The notes under the pieces: generated by a model | Told to the model about the DNA's origin: nothing | The model's input: the letters and a program-made list of their open reading frames with translations, nothing else | The model's database searches: none | Source: Methanosarcinales archaeon | GTDB taxonomy: Archaea > Halobacteriota > Methanosarcinia > Methanosarcinales > Methanocomedenaceae | NCBI GenBank assembly: GCA_021108405.1 | Contig: JAIOQW010000181.1 | Location: 1 to 47,892, forward strand | DNA length: 47,892 bases | Reading direction: 5' to 3' | Position numbers and translations under genes: made by a program | In this document: piece by piece, positions 25,685 through 34,368 of the stretch | Numbering within the stretch: position 1 is the first letter of the stretch | Layout of the letters: each line of letters opens with the position of its first letter

Positions 25685-25717
25685 TATAGTATATTAAGTA
25701 TAACTTAATATACTATA
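25685..25717. promoter_or_regulatory. Perfect 33-bp palindrome (M6) in the ABC exporter leader
   Basis: TATAGTATATTAAGT, then ATA, then the exact inverse. It ends 18 nt before the ATG of the ATPase gene. It is an M6 hairpin in which the CAAG/CTTG pairs of other copies are replaced by TAAG/CTTA, keeping the stem. It could be an operator overlapping the promoter or an RNA hairpin in the leader. Which one is not known. Confidence 0.6.
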
Positions 25718-25735
25718 AAAAAAAAGGAACAATAC

Positions 25736-26662
25736 ATGCAAAACGTGATAACTGTCAAAGATCTGACTAAGAACTACAACGGGTTGAGGGCAGTAGATCA
25801 TATTAATTTTAACGTAATAAAAGGCGAAGTCTTTGGTTTTTTAGGACCGAACGGTGCAGGTAAAACCACAACGATCAGAATGCTTACCGGTATTATAAAA
25901 CCAGGTTTCGGTCAGATCAGTATCATGGGCTTCAATATTGCACGTGATCCGATCAAAGCCAAACAGTTAATGGGAGTTGTTCCTGAGATGTCGAATGCAT
26001 ATGTCGAGCTATCTGCATGGAATAACCTGATTTTCATGGCAGACCTATACGGTGTACCGAAAAAAACTGCCAGACAAAGAGCAGAAGCACTCCTTAACCT
26101 ATTTGACCTGTATGATAGGAAAGATCATAAGATCAAGACTTTTTCAAAGGGCATGAAGCAAAAGATCATCATCGCCATGGCGCTTATGAACGAGCCAGAG
26201 ATCCTTTTTCTTGATGAGCCTACATCAGGGTTGGATGTACAAAGCGCCCGGCTTATCAGGGATATTATAAGAAAATTAAATAAAGATGGAAAAACCATTT
26301 TTCTTTCTACTCATTATATGGAGGAAGCAAACGAGTTATGCAACAAGGTAGCGATTATCAATCATGGAAAGATCGCAGCTATCGATGCTCCTGAGCAATT
26401 GAAGATACGTATAGGTGGATTACAGCGAGTAGAGGTCAGTTTCAACAAACCTGCAGATATATCCGCGCTCAGTGCCATACCTGAGATCATCAACATCAGG
26501 AAAAAAGGAGATAAACTGGCTCTGTATACGAATGAACCCGGTAGTATAATCTATAAGCTGGTGGATTATTCAAGAGCAAACAACCTGAAGATGGTAACAC
26601 TACATACACTTACCCCTTCACTGGAAGATGTCTTTATCACACTTACACAGGAGGTGGGATAA
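25736..26662 (+). CDS. ABC-2 type transporter ATP-binding protein
   Basis: This 308-residue ATPase has Walker A (GPNGAGKTT, about 36-44), a signature in degenerate form (FSKGMKQK) and Walker B (ILFLDEPTSGLD) with a switch His in LSTHYMEE. The FSKGMKQ signature and the C-terminal extension after residue 220 are typical of the DrrA/CcmA-like branch that works with ABC-2 permeases. AAGGA lies before the ATG, directly after the 33-bp palindrome. The permease gene follows 14 nt later. Export of a drug, lipid or other hydrophobic compound is likely. Because a CcmC occurs elsewhere in the window, heme export was considered, but the permease is ABC-2 and not CcmB-specific by eye. Confidence 0.93.
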   Translation: MQNVITVKDLTKNYNGLRAVDHINFNVIKGEVFGFLGPNGAGKTTTIRMLTGIIKPGFGQISIMGFNIARDPIKAKQLMGVVPEMSNAYVELSAWNNLIFMADLYGVPKKTARQRAEALLNLFDLYDRKDHKIKTFSKGMKQKIIIAMALMNEPEILFLDEPTSGLDVQSARLIRDIIRKLNKDGKTIFLSTHYMEEANELCNKVAIINHGKIAAIDAPEQLKIRIGGLQRVEVSFNKPADISALSAIPEIINIRKKGDKLALYTNEPGSIIYKLVDYSRANNLKMVTLHTLTPSLEDVFITLTQEVG

Positions 26663-26676
26663 TAGGTCCCTCCCAG

Positions 26677-27408
26677 ATGAAACGTGCTTATGCAATTGCC
26701 AAAAAGGACATGCGCATCTATTACTTAAAAGGACCTGTGGTAATATTCGGTGTGCTTTCGCCAACATTCCTCTTCTTAGCATTTATGGTGGGAAGAGATC
26801 TTCAAATTGATTTTCTTATTGCCGGGCTGCTGGGTATGACGGTCTTCTTTACTTCAACATCGGTTTCTCCTGTTGTTGCACCAACAGAGACACAGTCTAA
26901 AAACCTGGAGCGGCTTGCAGCCTGTCCTGTTTCCATTACAACAATATTGATTGGAGATATTCTGGCATCCGTATTCTTCGGAGTAGCAATCTCATTTATC
27001 CCTATATTATTAGGAATAGCCATGGGTGTGACGATCATACATCCACTTATTCTAATTCTTGGTATTGTACTTGCTACATTCTGTTTTTCAGCCATGGGCC
27101 TGATATTTTCTTCTACACCAACCAGCATGACATCTACTGTGATGATGCTGTCTACAATGATAAAATTCCCGCTGGTATTTATAAGTGGTATATTTATTCC
27201 AATAAGAGAACTGCCATTATGGGGACAGGCACTGGCTTCCCTGTCTCCTCTGACATACATAACCGACCTGTGCCGGTATTCACTTCAGGGTAATACTTAT
27301 AATTACTATCCGATTATAGTTGACATCGGTGCCCTTGTGGTATTTTTGGTGATCTTCATGGTGGCAGCAATAAAACTCCATGAGAAGAGTCTACCTAAAC
27401 GGCTATAA
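26677..27408 (+). CDS. ABC-2 type transporter permease
   Basis: This 243-residue protein has six predicted membrane helices and the ABC-2 pattern. An N-terminal amphipathic part (MKRAYAIAKKDMRIYYLKGP) precedes the helices. The conserved loop FPLVFISGIFIPIRELPLWGQALASLSPLTYITD lies at about 168-201, and a Lys-rich C-terminus ends KRL. It pairs with the upstream ATPase to form a homodimeric exporter. Hairpin array 8 begins 4 nt after its stop codon. Confidence 0.92.
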   Translation: MKRAYAIAKKDMRIYYLKGPVVIFGVLSPTFLFLAFMVGRDLQIDFLIAGLLGMTVFFTSTSVSPVVAPTETQSKNLERLAACPVSITTILIGDILASVFFGVAISFIPILLGIAMGVTIIHPLILILGIVLATFCFSAMGLIFSSTPTSMTSTVMMLSTMIKFPLVFISGIFIPIRELPLWGQALASLSPLTYITDLCRYSLQGNTYNYYPIIVDIGALVVFLVIFMVAAIKLHEKSLPKRL

Positions 27409-27412
27409 GAAC

Positions 27413-27526
27413 AAAATCCTCCCTTCGCTCGGATTTTCTTGACTGAAGCTTCGGAGAAGCTGAAGATTAGAAAATGTAAACGGAGTGAACATTTTCGATA
27501 TATCAAGTTATACTTGATATACTATA
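27413..27526 (+). repeat. Hairpin array 8 (M1-M2-M5-M6)
   Basis: M1 (27413-27437) starts 4 nt after the permease stop. M2 (AGCTTC gga GAAGCT, within 27445-27465), M5 (27471-27495, AAAATG...CATTTT) and M6 (27498-27526) follow. The order equals that of arrays 2 and 3 with the M3-M4 block missing. This shows that modules can be gained or lost as blocks. Confidence 0.85.
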
Positions 27527-27601
27527 AAAATTATAAATCCATATTACCATAACATATTTCATTACAAAACTTTAATAATAGACAATAGTATATAGTAAAA
27601 T

Positions 27602-27877
27602 ATGAATATAGCAATTTCTGAAGATGCGGTCCCTATTGTTAGAGATTCGATCAATAGAGAAATAATCTTATTGGAGTCGAAGATTAACTTGCTTAATAGT
27701 GAGATTAAACTATTCGAAGAAAAATACAACATGACATCTTCAGAATTCAAAAAAAAATTTGATCGAGGAGACATTGGAGATTCGCAGGATTTCTTTGAAT
27801 GGTGGGGCCTAAAAAAAGGTCTTTCGATAATAGAAGATAGATTGAATAAAGCAAAAGCGGTGATTGTTCATTGGTAA
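27602..27877 (+). CDS. Small coiled-coil protein, probable partner of the TumE-type toxin
   Basis: This 91-residue protein has long helices with heptad character (residues 15-45, NREIILLESKINLLNSEI) and a conserved-looking motif FDRGDIGDSQDFFEWWGL (about 54-71). It lies directly before a DUF6516-like gene and overlaps it by 7 nt. The same pairing of a small helical protein with a DUF6516 protein is common in archaea. I infer the antitoxin of a type II pair. The gene starts with ATG without a Shine-Dalgarno sequence in an AT-rich leader after hairpin array 8. Confidence 0.65.
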   Translation: MNIAISEDAVPIVRDSINREIILLESKINLLNSEIKLFEEKYNMTSSEFKKKFDRGDIGDSQDFFEWWGLKKGLSIIEDRLNKAKAVIVHW

Positions 27878-28251
27878 TTGCGGATTATTTTAGATCCGTT
27901 GAACAAATATTGAATAACTCAAGATTGATTATTGATAAATCCATTGAATTTACAGAATTCAGCAGTGATGAAGGAATGATTAGAGGAAGATTGTTATTCA
28001 TGGGTGGTTATTTACTTGACTTTATGGAGTATATCTCAATTGGAAAAGAACGATTAAAATATCGATTTAATCTATCAGATAACGATAGCAATTTAATATT
28101 TCGATATGACAATGCACCTCATCACAAGGACATCCTTTCATTTCCACATCATAAGCATACAGGTACGAAAGTAGAACCATCTACAGAGATTGGAATTGCG
28201 CAAGTGATATCAGAAATTGAGATAATAGTATTTAACGAATCTAAAAGTTAA
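27871..28251 (+). CDS. DUF6516/TumE-like toxin
   Basis: This 126-residue protein has the DUF6516 (TumE) layout. An N-terminal helix precedes a strand-rich core with LLFMGGYLLDFMEYISIGKERLKYRF. The conserved FRYDNAPHHKDILSFPHHKH segment (about 72-91) is rich in His, and a C-terminal helix follows. TumE proteins are the toxin part of small toxin-antitoxin systems whose target is not well established. The start is TTG 27871, overlapping the end of the upstream partner gene. A hairpin of terminator type follows at 28418. Confidence 0.75.
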   Translation: MVIADYFRSVEQILNNSRLIIDKSIEFTEFSSDEGMIRGRLLFMGGYLLDFMEYISIGKERLKYRFNLSDNDSNLIFRYDNAPHHKDILSFPHHKHTGTKVEPSTEIGIAQVISEIEIIVFNESKS

Positions 28252-28417
28252 TCCAAATATCTGGGTGGATCTTTTAAGTATTCTTAAGCTGTATCACTAA
28301 TACTATAATTTCACACCTACTAATGTCGAATCAACCATACAATATTGCTAAATATATAATCTAACATTTGAAAGTTGACATGATACTAGACGAATTTACT
28401 AAGGATTATTAAAAAAA

Positions 28418-28441
28418 GATATGGAAAAAAAACTCCATATC
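28418..28441. terminator. Hairpin between convergent genes
   Basis: GATATGGA and TCCATATC form an 8-bp perfect stem around an A-rich loop. It lies between the convergent toxin gene and the RPA partner gene, 17 nt from the latter's stop. It is a plausible bidirectional transcript-end structure; archaeal termination mainly needs T-tracts, which flank it only weakly. Confidence 0.4.
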
Positions 28442-28457
28442 CATATTCTCAATACTA

Positions 28458-29024
28458 TTATCCTGAATTCAGATCCTTCAAAGCATCAAATGCCATCTTT
28501 CGATATATCGATACATCAGGCTGGTAATGTTCTTTAGCTCGAACTGCATCAGGATGATTACTATCAATATTATTAATACGTTCCATAGTACACTGTGCGG
28601 TTTCCACTACCCAGCGGTCCCTGGTGGCCGGATCTACTACATGTATGTTCTCTGGTCGAACAGATGTAAGGATAGTACCATCTTCTGTCTGGTATGTGCT
28701 GGGTTTTCCTACTATGGCAAGGTATTGCGGAGATTCGACTTCTGCAACGACACGAGCCGCTTCAGGTTGGAACTGTCCGGCATATATCAAGAAAACACCA
28801 GTAGGGTCTACTACCCGGGCACGCCAGTATTCGGCATCAGTACCAATGTCTTCCTTTTCAGTAAGTGTTCCGACAATGAACATCCTGTTTATCTTGGCAC
28901 CCGTAGGGGTCAGTAGATACTGAGGCGAGTACTGGTCACTGCCATCCTTAAAGGATAAGTTGGAATCCCTGAATTCCTGGGCAAAAATACGATATGATAC
29001 TTCCCTGGTATATTGTGAAGCCAT
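28458..29024 (-). CDS. RPA-associated protein (COG3390 family)
   Basis: This 188-residue protein belongs to the archaeal RPA-associated family encoded beside RPA. Features are MASQYTREVSYRIFAQEF at the start, an OB-fold region with MFIVGTLTEKEDIGTDAEYWRARVVDPTGVFLIYAGQF (about 49-86), and a C-terminal helical part. It is thought to act with RPA in single-stranded DNA binding during replication and repair. Its ribosome site lies in the end of the RPA gene, and the two genes are separated by 3 nt, so they are surely co-transcribed. Confidence 0.9.
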   Translation of the reverse strand: MASQYTREVSYRIFAQEFRDSNLSFKDGSDQYSPQYLLTPTGAKINRMFIVGTLTEKEDIGTDAEYWRARVVDPTGVFLIYAGQFQPEAARVVAEVESPQYLAIVGKPSTYQTEDGTILTSVRPENIHVVDPATRDRWVVETAQCTMERINNIDSNHPDAVRAKEHYQPDVSIYRKMAFDALKDLNSG

Positions 29025-29027
29025 AAT

Positions 29028-30260
29028 TCACACCTCCACCTGTGCAATGATCGCTTCGATCTCACTATTCTCTATAGGCCCTAAAGGAGTAATAGTATCC
29101 ACAAGGATATATCTATCAAGTTTTGGGCCTGATACCGAATAATATTTGCCTACGAACTCCCCTTTGATCTTCTCAATCACCACAGATTGATCAAGGGCTT
29201 CGGTAGCCATATGTATTGCCTCATCAAGGGTAATACCTGTAACCCGTTCTGATATTTCACGGTTTAATAGCGAATCCTGTACTGATCTGCCATCATCAAT
29301 AACAGCCTTGATCCTCAGGTCATATACACCTTCTACCTTGCCGTGCTCACCACATACACCTTTTATAAGAGCACGGTTGCATTCGGGACAGCGTTTGATC
29401 AGACCTGACCCTGCCTGGATATCAACCATTGCACCAATGAATTCCACCTCAGTAGTACCTATCTCAATATCCTCATTAACCTCTTCTATCTGGCTTGTCT
29501 TGTTCATTTTAATACTGAATCGTCCATCGTAACTATCAGTTACTACGTTCTTAAGCAGATAACTTTTACCTTCTACCAATGCAGGTAATTCACTTTTTGC
29601 CCATTTGGTGAACTTGATCGTACCTGTTTGATCCCCTATCAGACCAACCTGGCCGATACTTTCGTGTTCACTGTCCCAGAGCTGTGCTACTTTTGCACGG
29701 ACATTGACCCATTTATTGTCTGTATCAATATCACTTATCTCTACAGTAGGCACTAACTCAACTTCTATTATATCGTCATTGATATCCTCTATCTGGCTTG
29801 TGCGGTTCATTTTAATACTGAATCGTTCCTCATAACTATCAGTTACCACATTTTTAAACAAGTAGCTTTTACCTTCAACCAGTTTCGGTAGATCAGCACG
29901 GGTCCATTTAGTGAACTTGATCGTACCTGTTTCATCACCCACCAGCCCTACCTGGTCGATGCTTTCATGTTCACTATCCCAGAGTTGTACTACTTTTGCA
30001 CGGATATTGACCCATTTGTTATCAGTATCAATATCACTAATTTGCACTGTCGGAGTATCACCCTGCGCAGGAAAAAAGTCTTCACGGGGGATGTTATATT
30101 CTTTTAAGAAAAAGTTTACTACACTTCTATGTGCTTCTTCTGCCGGAACCTTAAACTCATTAATAAGCTTATCAAGCCGGGTTTCAATTTCACTATCAGG
30201 TATAGTATAACCCTTCTGGTTAAAACGCTCCTGGATCTGTTTTGATATATCTTTTATCAT
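29028..30260 (-). CDS. Replication protein A, archaeal, two near-identical OB folds and a zinc finger
   Basis: This 410-residue single-stranded DNA-binding protein has an N-terminal helical region (1-65). Two OB folds follow, about residues 72-163 and 173-265, starting VQISDIDTDNKWVN and VEISDIDTDNKWVN. A zinc motif (C291, C294, C303, H306) and a C-terminal OB-like domain complete it. The two OB folds are about four-fifths identical by eye, which means a recent duplication or ongoing exchange. In this family each OB fold contacts several nucleotides. GAGGT lies before the ATG. The partner gene follows immediately. Confidence 0.92.
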   Translation of the reverse strand: MIKDISKQIQERFNQKGYTIPDSEIETRLDKLINEFKVPAEEAHRSVVNFFLKEYNIPREDFFPAQGDTPTVQISDIDTDNKWVNIRAKVVQLWDSEHESIDQVGLVGDETGTIKFTKWTRADLPKLVEGKSYLFKNVVTDSYEERFSIKMNRTSQIEDINDDIIEVELVPTVEISDIDTDNKWVNVRAKVAQLWDSEHESIGQVGLIGDQTGTIKFTKWAKSELPALVEGKSYLLKNVVTDSYDGRFSIKMNKTSQIEEVNEDIEIGTTEVEFIGAMVDIQAGSGLIKRCPECNRALIKGVCGEHGKVEGVYDLRIKAVIDDGRSVQDSLLNREISERVTGITLDEAIHMATEALDQSVVIEKIKGEFVGKYYSVSGPKLDRYILVDTITPLGPIENSEIEAIIAQVEV

Positions 30261-30362
30261 TTTTTCTACCTCAAGCCTCCAGTTTGTTCATTTTAGGGAG
30301 GCATGAGATAGATGCTTCTAAAGGTAAATATAGTTAATCTAAGTGGGGTGTGAAAGTAATAT

Positions 30363-31319
30363 TTATATTTCGATCCTCCCGAACGGACTCTCATAATAAT
30401 ACCTGAGCATACCTTCTACCTGACTATTCATTTCATTCGAACTTCCGAATAAGAGCCTTGACAGAGTAGGCCTATTCGCATAATCCACTTCAGGTTCACC
30501 TTCAATATTACCTAATTCTGCCGCCACATCAATAGCATCATATAGATTACCCGTTTCATCTATCAGGCCCAGTTCCATAGCTTTACTGCCAGTATATATT
30601 CTACCATCAGCCAGGTCCTTTACTTCAGAAACACTTAAATTCCTACCAAGGGCCACCTCATCAACAAACCTTTGATAGGTTTCCATTACTATCTCATCGG
30701 AATATTGCTTCTCATCATCACTCAATCCGGTCCAGTCCCTGCCCATATCCTTGAACTTACCACTTTTAGCAGCATAGAACTCTATGCCTTCTTCCTCATA
30801 ATAAGCTGACCTGTTCGCAAATACCCAGATAACACCAATACTTCCGGTGATAGTATCAGGATTGGCAATAATAAAGTCAGTTGGAGCTGAGATATAATAT
30901 CCTCCACTGGCTGCCACATCACCCATTGAGACCACAATAGGTTTTTTTTCTTTAGCTTTTTTTATCTCACTGGTTATCTCCTGCGCACCTGCCGGTGATC
31001 CTCCCGGACTGTTTATCCGGAGTACAATGGCTTTTACATTAGTATCATCTGCAGCGCGCTGGATGCATTTGCATATTTCTTCTGACGTGGCATATCCGAA
31101 ACCACCAGGTATATTCCCTGTGATTATTACTCCCTGTATATGGATCACTGACACTTTGTTAGAATCCATTGAAAATGTGTTAAAATCCCCGAAAATAACT
31201 AATAAACTTCCGGTAATGATTACCAGTAGTATCATTACAATGAATAAATAAAGCAAGCCACTTCTTAATGTAAGAAAGCGCTTTTTAGGAACTTGTTGAT
31301 CTGTTTCATCCGAATACAT
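30363..31319 (-). CDS. sppA: Signal peptide peptidase SppA
   Basis: This 318-residue membrane-anchored serine protease has one N-terminal helix (about 20-44) and an extracytoplasmic catalytic domain. The nucleophile is Ser138 in GDVAASGGYY, and the general base is a Lys within KSGKFK (185-190). SPGGSPAGAQEI (104-115) and the helix VDEVALGRN are also typical. SppA proteins degrade leftover signal peptides and some membrane-bound peptides. The single-domain length matches archaeal and Gram-positive members. It is transcribed in the same direction as atwA, 20 nt after its stop, so it may be in one operon with it. Confidence 0.93.
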   Translation of the reverse strand: MYSDETDQQVPKKRFLTLRSGLLYLFIVMILLVIITGSLLVIFGDFNTFSMDSNKVSVIHIQGVIITGNIPGGFGYATSEEICKCIQRAADDTNVKAIVLRINSPGGSPAGAQEITSEIKKAKEKKPIVVSMGDVAASGGYYISAPTDFIIANPDTITGSIGVIWVFANRSAYYEEEGIEFYAAKSGKFKDMGRDWTGLSDDEKQYSDEIVMETYQRFVDEVALGRNLSVSEVKDLADGRIYTGSKAMELGLIDETGNLYDAIDVAAELGNIEGEPEVDYANRPTLSRLLFGSSNEMNSQVEGMLRYYYESPFGRIEI

Positions 31320-31339
31320 GTATTTTCAGTATAGTAGTA

Positions 31340-33067
31340 TTATGACTTAATTATCTTATAATCTACCATTGCATGTTTCATATAAGTGGCATGTCCTATT
31401 TCTATCAGTTTGCTTGTAACATCAAGGGGATTGCCGTCCATTGTTATATCACCATTTTCGATCATGATCGCTCTATGTGACACTTCGTTCACAAAATCCA
31501 TATGGTGACTGATGAAGATAATAGTAGTACCCAATTGATCGGCAATATTTTTTAATGCATTAGCCACTTCTCGCAGGGTTATAGGATCCAGATCCCCGAA
31601 AGGTTCATCCAACAACAGGTATTCAGGATTCGTGATCGTTGCCAGAGCCAGGGCTGCGCGCACATTTTCTCCCCCGCTTAACTGATATGGTTTAGCATTT
31701 AGTACCGATAGAGGAAGTTTTATTGCCTTAAATACCGGCTCAGCATATCTCATAACCTCTTCCTGTGAACTACTCGGGAAAAGAGTGCCAATAATATCTA
31801 TGGGATATCCCATCTCGTCAAGTGCTTTTTGTGCTTCCTCACCGCCAACATCGGTTAGTCTGTATAAAGTTTCCAGATGATCATCGGGAATACCAAGTTC
31901 CTTGGCCTTTTTTTCGGCATTCTCTATAACATGCATGCCTTTAACTCCCAGTTTATATGCTAATTGATGTCTGATAAGCGAATTTGGATAAAGGGCGAAT
32001 TCCTGGTACATGATACTGGTCCTTCTACGGAGTTCCATCCGTTTGAAATCATAAATAGTAACATCTACCCAATCATTATCAACCAGGAAAGATATCTCTC
32101 CTTCATCAGGATATATCAGTCCGTCCATTGCATGAAGTAATGTGGTCTTACCAGCACCGCTGGGCCCTATAAGGGCTGTGATCTCACCTTTTTTAAACTC
32201 TACGTTCATATCTTCAATATCCAGTACTTCTCCCTGTCGTATAAGGAAATATCTCTGACATAGATCCTGAACCTTAATGACCACTTTATCTTCTTTTGGT
32301 TTCGGTAAAGGTACTACAGGCTTCATATTAGTTAAGAAATCCTTAATGAGATCTTCCGGTTTGCCTTGCTTTATGATTTTTCCATCATCAAGCCATATTA
32401 CCCTGTCAGCAAGATAACTATGTATCTCAGGGAGGTGGGAAACAACTATGGTTTTAATTCCCGTCTCTTGCTGGACATGTTTTATGGTATCCAGTACTTC
32501 CTGTTTGGTAGCAGGACAGGTCATAGTAGCAGGTTCATCCAGTAGCAATAATTTTGGATTGGCGGCAAGCTGTCGTGCGATCAATAACCGCTGTTTTTCA
32601 CCTCCGCTAAGTACTGGAGTGTAATGCTCGGCTTTATGGTCAAGACCAACCAGCTTAAGGAATTCCATACTTTGAGCATAAAGGTCATCATAATCAGGAT
32701 GCTTCCTGGACGGAAGAGCTTCATGTCCGACCTTATGGGAATATAGACGTCTTATAACATTTTCAATGGCTGACCCGGGCCAAATGCCAAAATTTCTTTG
32801 TAAATGAATTGCTGTCATACTCTTCAATGCCCTGTAATCTTCATCCGGGGACCCGGGAGTTATTGTAAGTCCATCCAGTTCGATCATACCGCCATTGAAT
32901 GGCTCAACTCCTCTGAGCACCATTAATAAAGTAGTTTTACCGCCACCGCTCTGACCCATTACCCCCAGTATTTCACCATCATTCAATTCAAAACTTACAT
33001 CATCGAGTGCCCGTATCTTTGTCTCATCCAATTCATAGTCCTTTTCCAGGTTTTTTACTTTTAGCAT
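31340..33067 (-). CDS. atwA: Methyl-coenzyme M reductase activation protein A2 (AtwA), twin ABC ATPase
   Basis: This 575-residue soluble protein has two ABC ATPase domains in one chain and no membrane part. The first has Walker A GQSGGGKT (38-45), LSGGEKQR (153-160) and LLLLDEPATMT. The second has GPSGAGKT (301-308), LSGGENVR and YLLLDEPFGDLD. This fits component A2, which uses ATP to help reduce the F430 nickel of methyl-CoM reductase to its active Ni(I) state. The family is a marker of methanogens and methane/alkane oxidisers. GGAGG lies 7 nt before the ATG. SppA follows on the same strand. No mcr genes are in the window. Confidence 0.9.
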   Translation of the reverse strand: MLKVKNLEKDYELDETKIRALDDVSFELNDGEILGVMGQSGGGKTTLLMVLRGVEPFNGGMIELDGLTITPGSPDEDYRALKSMTAIHLQRNFGIWPGSAIENVIRRLYSHKVGHEALPSRKHPDYDDLYAQSMEFLKLVGLDHKAEHYTPVLSGGEKQRLLIARQLAANPKLLLLDEPATMTCPATKQEVLDTIKHVQQETGIKTIVVSHLPEIHSYLADRVIWLDDGKIIKQGKPEDLIKDFLTNMKPVVPLPKPKEDKVVIKVQDLCQRYFLIRQGEVLDIEDMNVEFKKGEITALIGPSGAGKTTLLHAMDGLIYPDEGEISFLVDNDWVDVTIYDFKRMELRRRTSIMYQEFALYPNSLIRHQLAYKLGVKGMHVIENAEKKAKELGIPDDHLETLYRLTDVGGEEAQKALDEMGYPIDIIGTLFPSSSQEEVMRYAEPVFKAIKLPLSVLNAKPYQLSGGENVRAALALATITNPEYLLLDEPFGDLDPITLREVANALKNIADQLGTTIIFISHHMDFVNEVSHRAIMIENGDITMDGNPLDVTSKLIEIGHATYMKHAMVDYKIIKS

Positions 33068-33210
33068 CTTTTTTCCTCCGGCATCATATCAGGGGTATTA
33101 TTCATGTTTGTAGTTCAATATATTGATTGTGGTTAATAATAAGCTTGCTTGAATAAGTTTATAATCTTTCAGATAATATACTATACTAACAATAATATGC
33201 GGTGATATTA

Positions 33211-34368
33211 ATGAGAAAAAAAATGATTATAATCAGTATTTTTATTATAATTCAACTTTTATTTTTTTCGGGATGCCTATCCAATGACGATGATGTTCCA
33301 GCCACTAAATCATCAGAGCCTTCTGCTACCCAGGCGAATACTTCAACACCGTCAGACCTTGAAGTAGAAGATTCTACTGCGTTAGATCCATCTCAACTCT
33401 TCAGTGCTCCTCCATCGATATGGTCCAGTAAGAAAAGAGTAAAGGATGTATCAATATCAAATAATGGAGATTATGTAGGTGGATTAACAACCCAAAAGAT
33501 TACAGTACAAACACCAACTGAAAACCTTTTTACTAATCTGATCTGGATAAATGCAAAATTTATTTCAATTTCAGATTCAGGTGATTTTATTGCTATAACA
33601 GACGATGATTCCGTAAAGTTATATGATAATAATGGATATAAACTTAATTCATATCACATAGGTGGAACAATCAATCATATGTTTCTGCTAAATAATGGAA
33701 CTATCATCCAGGGAGGTGAAAAGACACCTCACCTTTGCGCTATAGAACCGGATGGTACGCAAAGTTGGGTCTGGAACCCGGGAAGCAGCATAGCAAGAGT
33801 CCTGGATTTTGACTTTTCTGAAAAATCAAACCGTATGATTGTTGGGGTCCATGGGGATAAATTCTATTGTGTATCTGATAAAGGAAGGTATATCTGGTAC
33901 AAAGATGTATCAGGCGACATCCGGGATGTTAAAATGTCTGATGATGGTAGTAGATATTATGTTCTGACTATTAATAATATCATTTATTCTTATGATAAAT
34001 ATGGCAATAAGAATTGGGAAAAAGAACTTAACGTAAATACTGTTGAGATAGCGATAGATAAGCAAGGAGATCATATCCTGACAAAACCAGGTGATTCCGG
34101 AGCAAAGGTTTATTTGCTTGATAAACACGGTGATGTAGAATGGATGAAACCACTATCTGGTGTAGGAGTTATTAGCATTTCCGATGATGCGGAATATATT
34201 GTGATCAGTGAGGAAAAGGACCTCAGGATGTATGATCTGGCAGGTAATGAGTTAGCCAGTTATCATCTTGATAATGAATACGGTAATTTCTTCGTCTGCC
34301 TTGACATGACCCCTGATGTTAGTAAATTAGTTGTCGGCACCACGAATTCAATGCTAGTATTCGGCTAA
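33211..34368 (+). CDS. Lipoprotein with PQQ/WD40-like beta-propeller
   Basis: The N-terminus is a lipoprotein signal (MRKKMIIISIFIIIQLLF, then FSGC), so the protein should be lipid-anchored on the outside. A Ser/Thr-rich spacer follows. From about residue 70 it contains repeated blades of the type 'VSISNNGDYVGGLT', 'ISISDSGDFIAITD', 'VKMSDDGSRYYVLT' and 'ISISDDAEYIVISE', as in PQQ/WD40-like propellers. The number of blades is about six or seven. The role is unknown; protein binding at the surface is likely. GGTGA lies 5 nt before ATG 33211, which favours this start over GTG 33202. The 3' end overlaps the convergent cyclase gene by 15 nt. Confidence 0.8.
   Translation: MRKKMIIISIFIIIQLLFFSGCLSNDDDVPATKSSEPSATQANTSTPSDLEVEDSTALDPSQLFSAPPSIWSSKKRVKDVSISNNGDYVGGLTTQKITVQTPTENLFTNLIWINAKFISISDSGDFIAITDDDSVKLYDNNGYKLNSYHIGGTINHMFLLNNGTIIQGGEKTPHLCAIEPDGTQSWVWNPGSSIARVLDFDFSEKSNRMIVGVHGDKFYCVSDKGRYIWYKDVSGDIRDVKMSDDGSRYYVLTINNIIYSYDKYGNKNWEKELNVNTVEIAIDKQGDHILTKPGDSGAKVYLLDKHGDVEWMKPLSGVGVISISDDAEYIVISEEKDLRMYDLAGNELASYHLDNEYGNFFVCLDMTPDVSKLVVGTTNSMLVFG

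Noticed and set aside
25736-27408. ABC exporter as CcmAB heme exporter partner of the CcmC at 14098
   Set aside because: The permease has the ABC-2 loop and length rather than clear CcmB features, and the genes are 11 kb apart.
31340-33067. Twin ABC protein as a translation factor (ABCE/ABCF type)
   Set aside because: It lacks the ABCE iron-sulfur domain and the ABCF linker. The domain layout and the methanogen context fit AtwA better.
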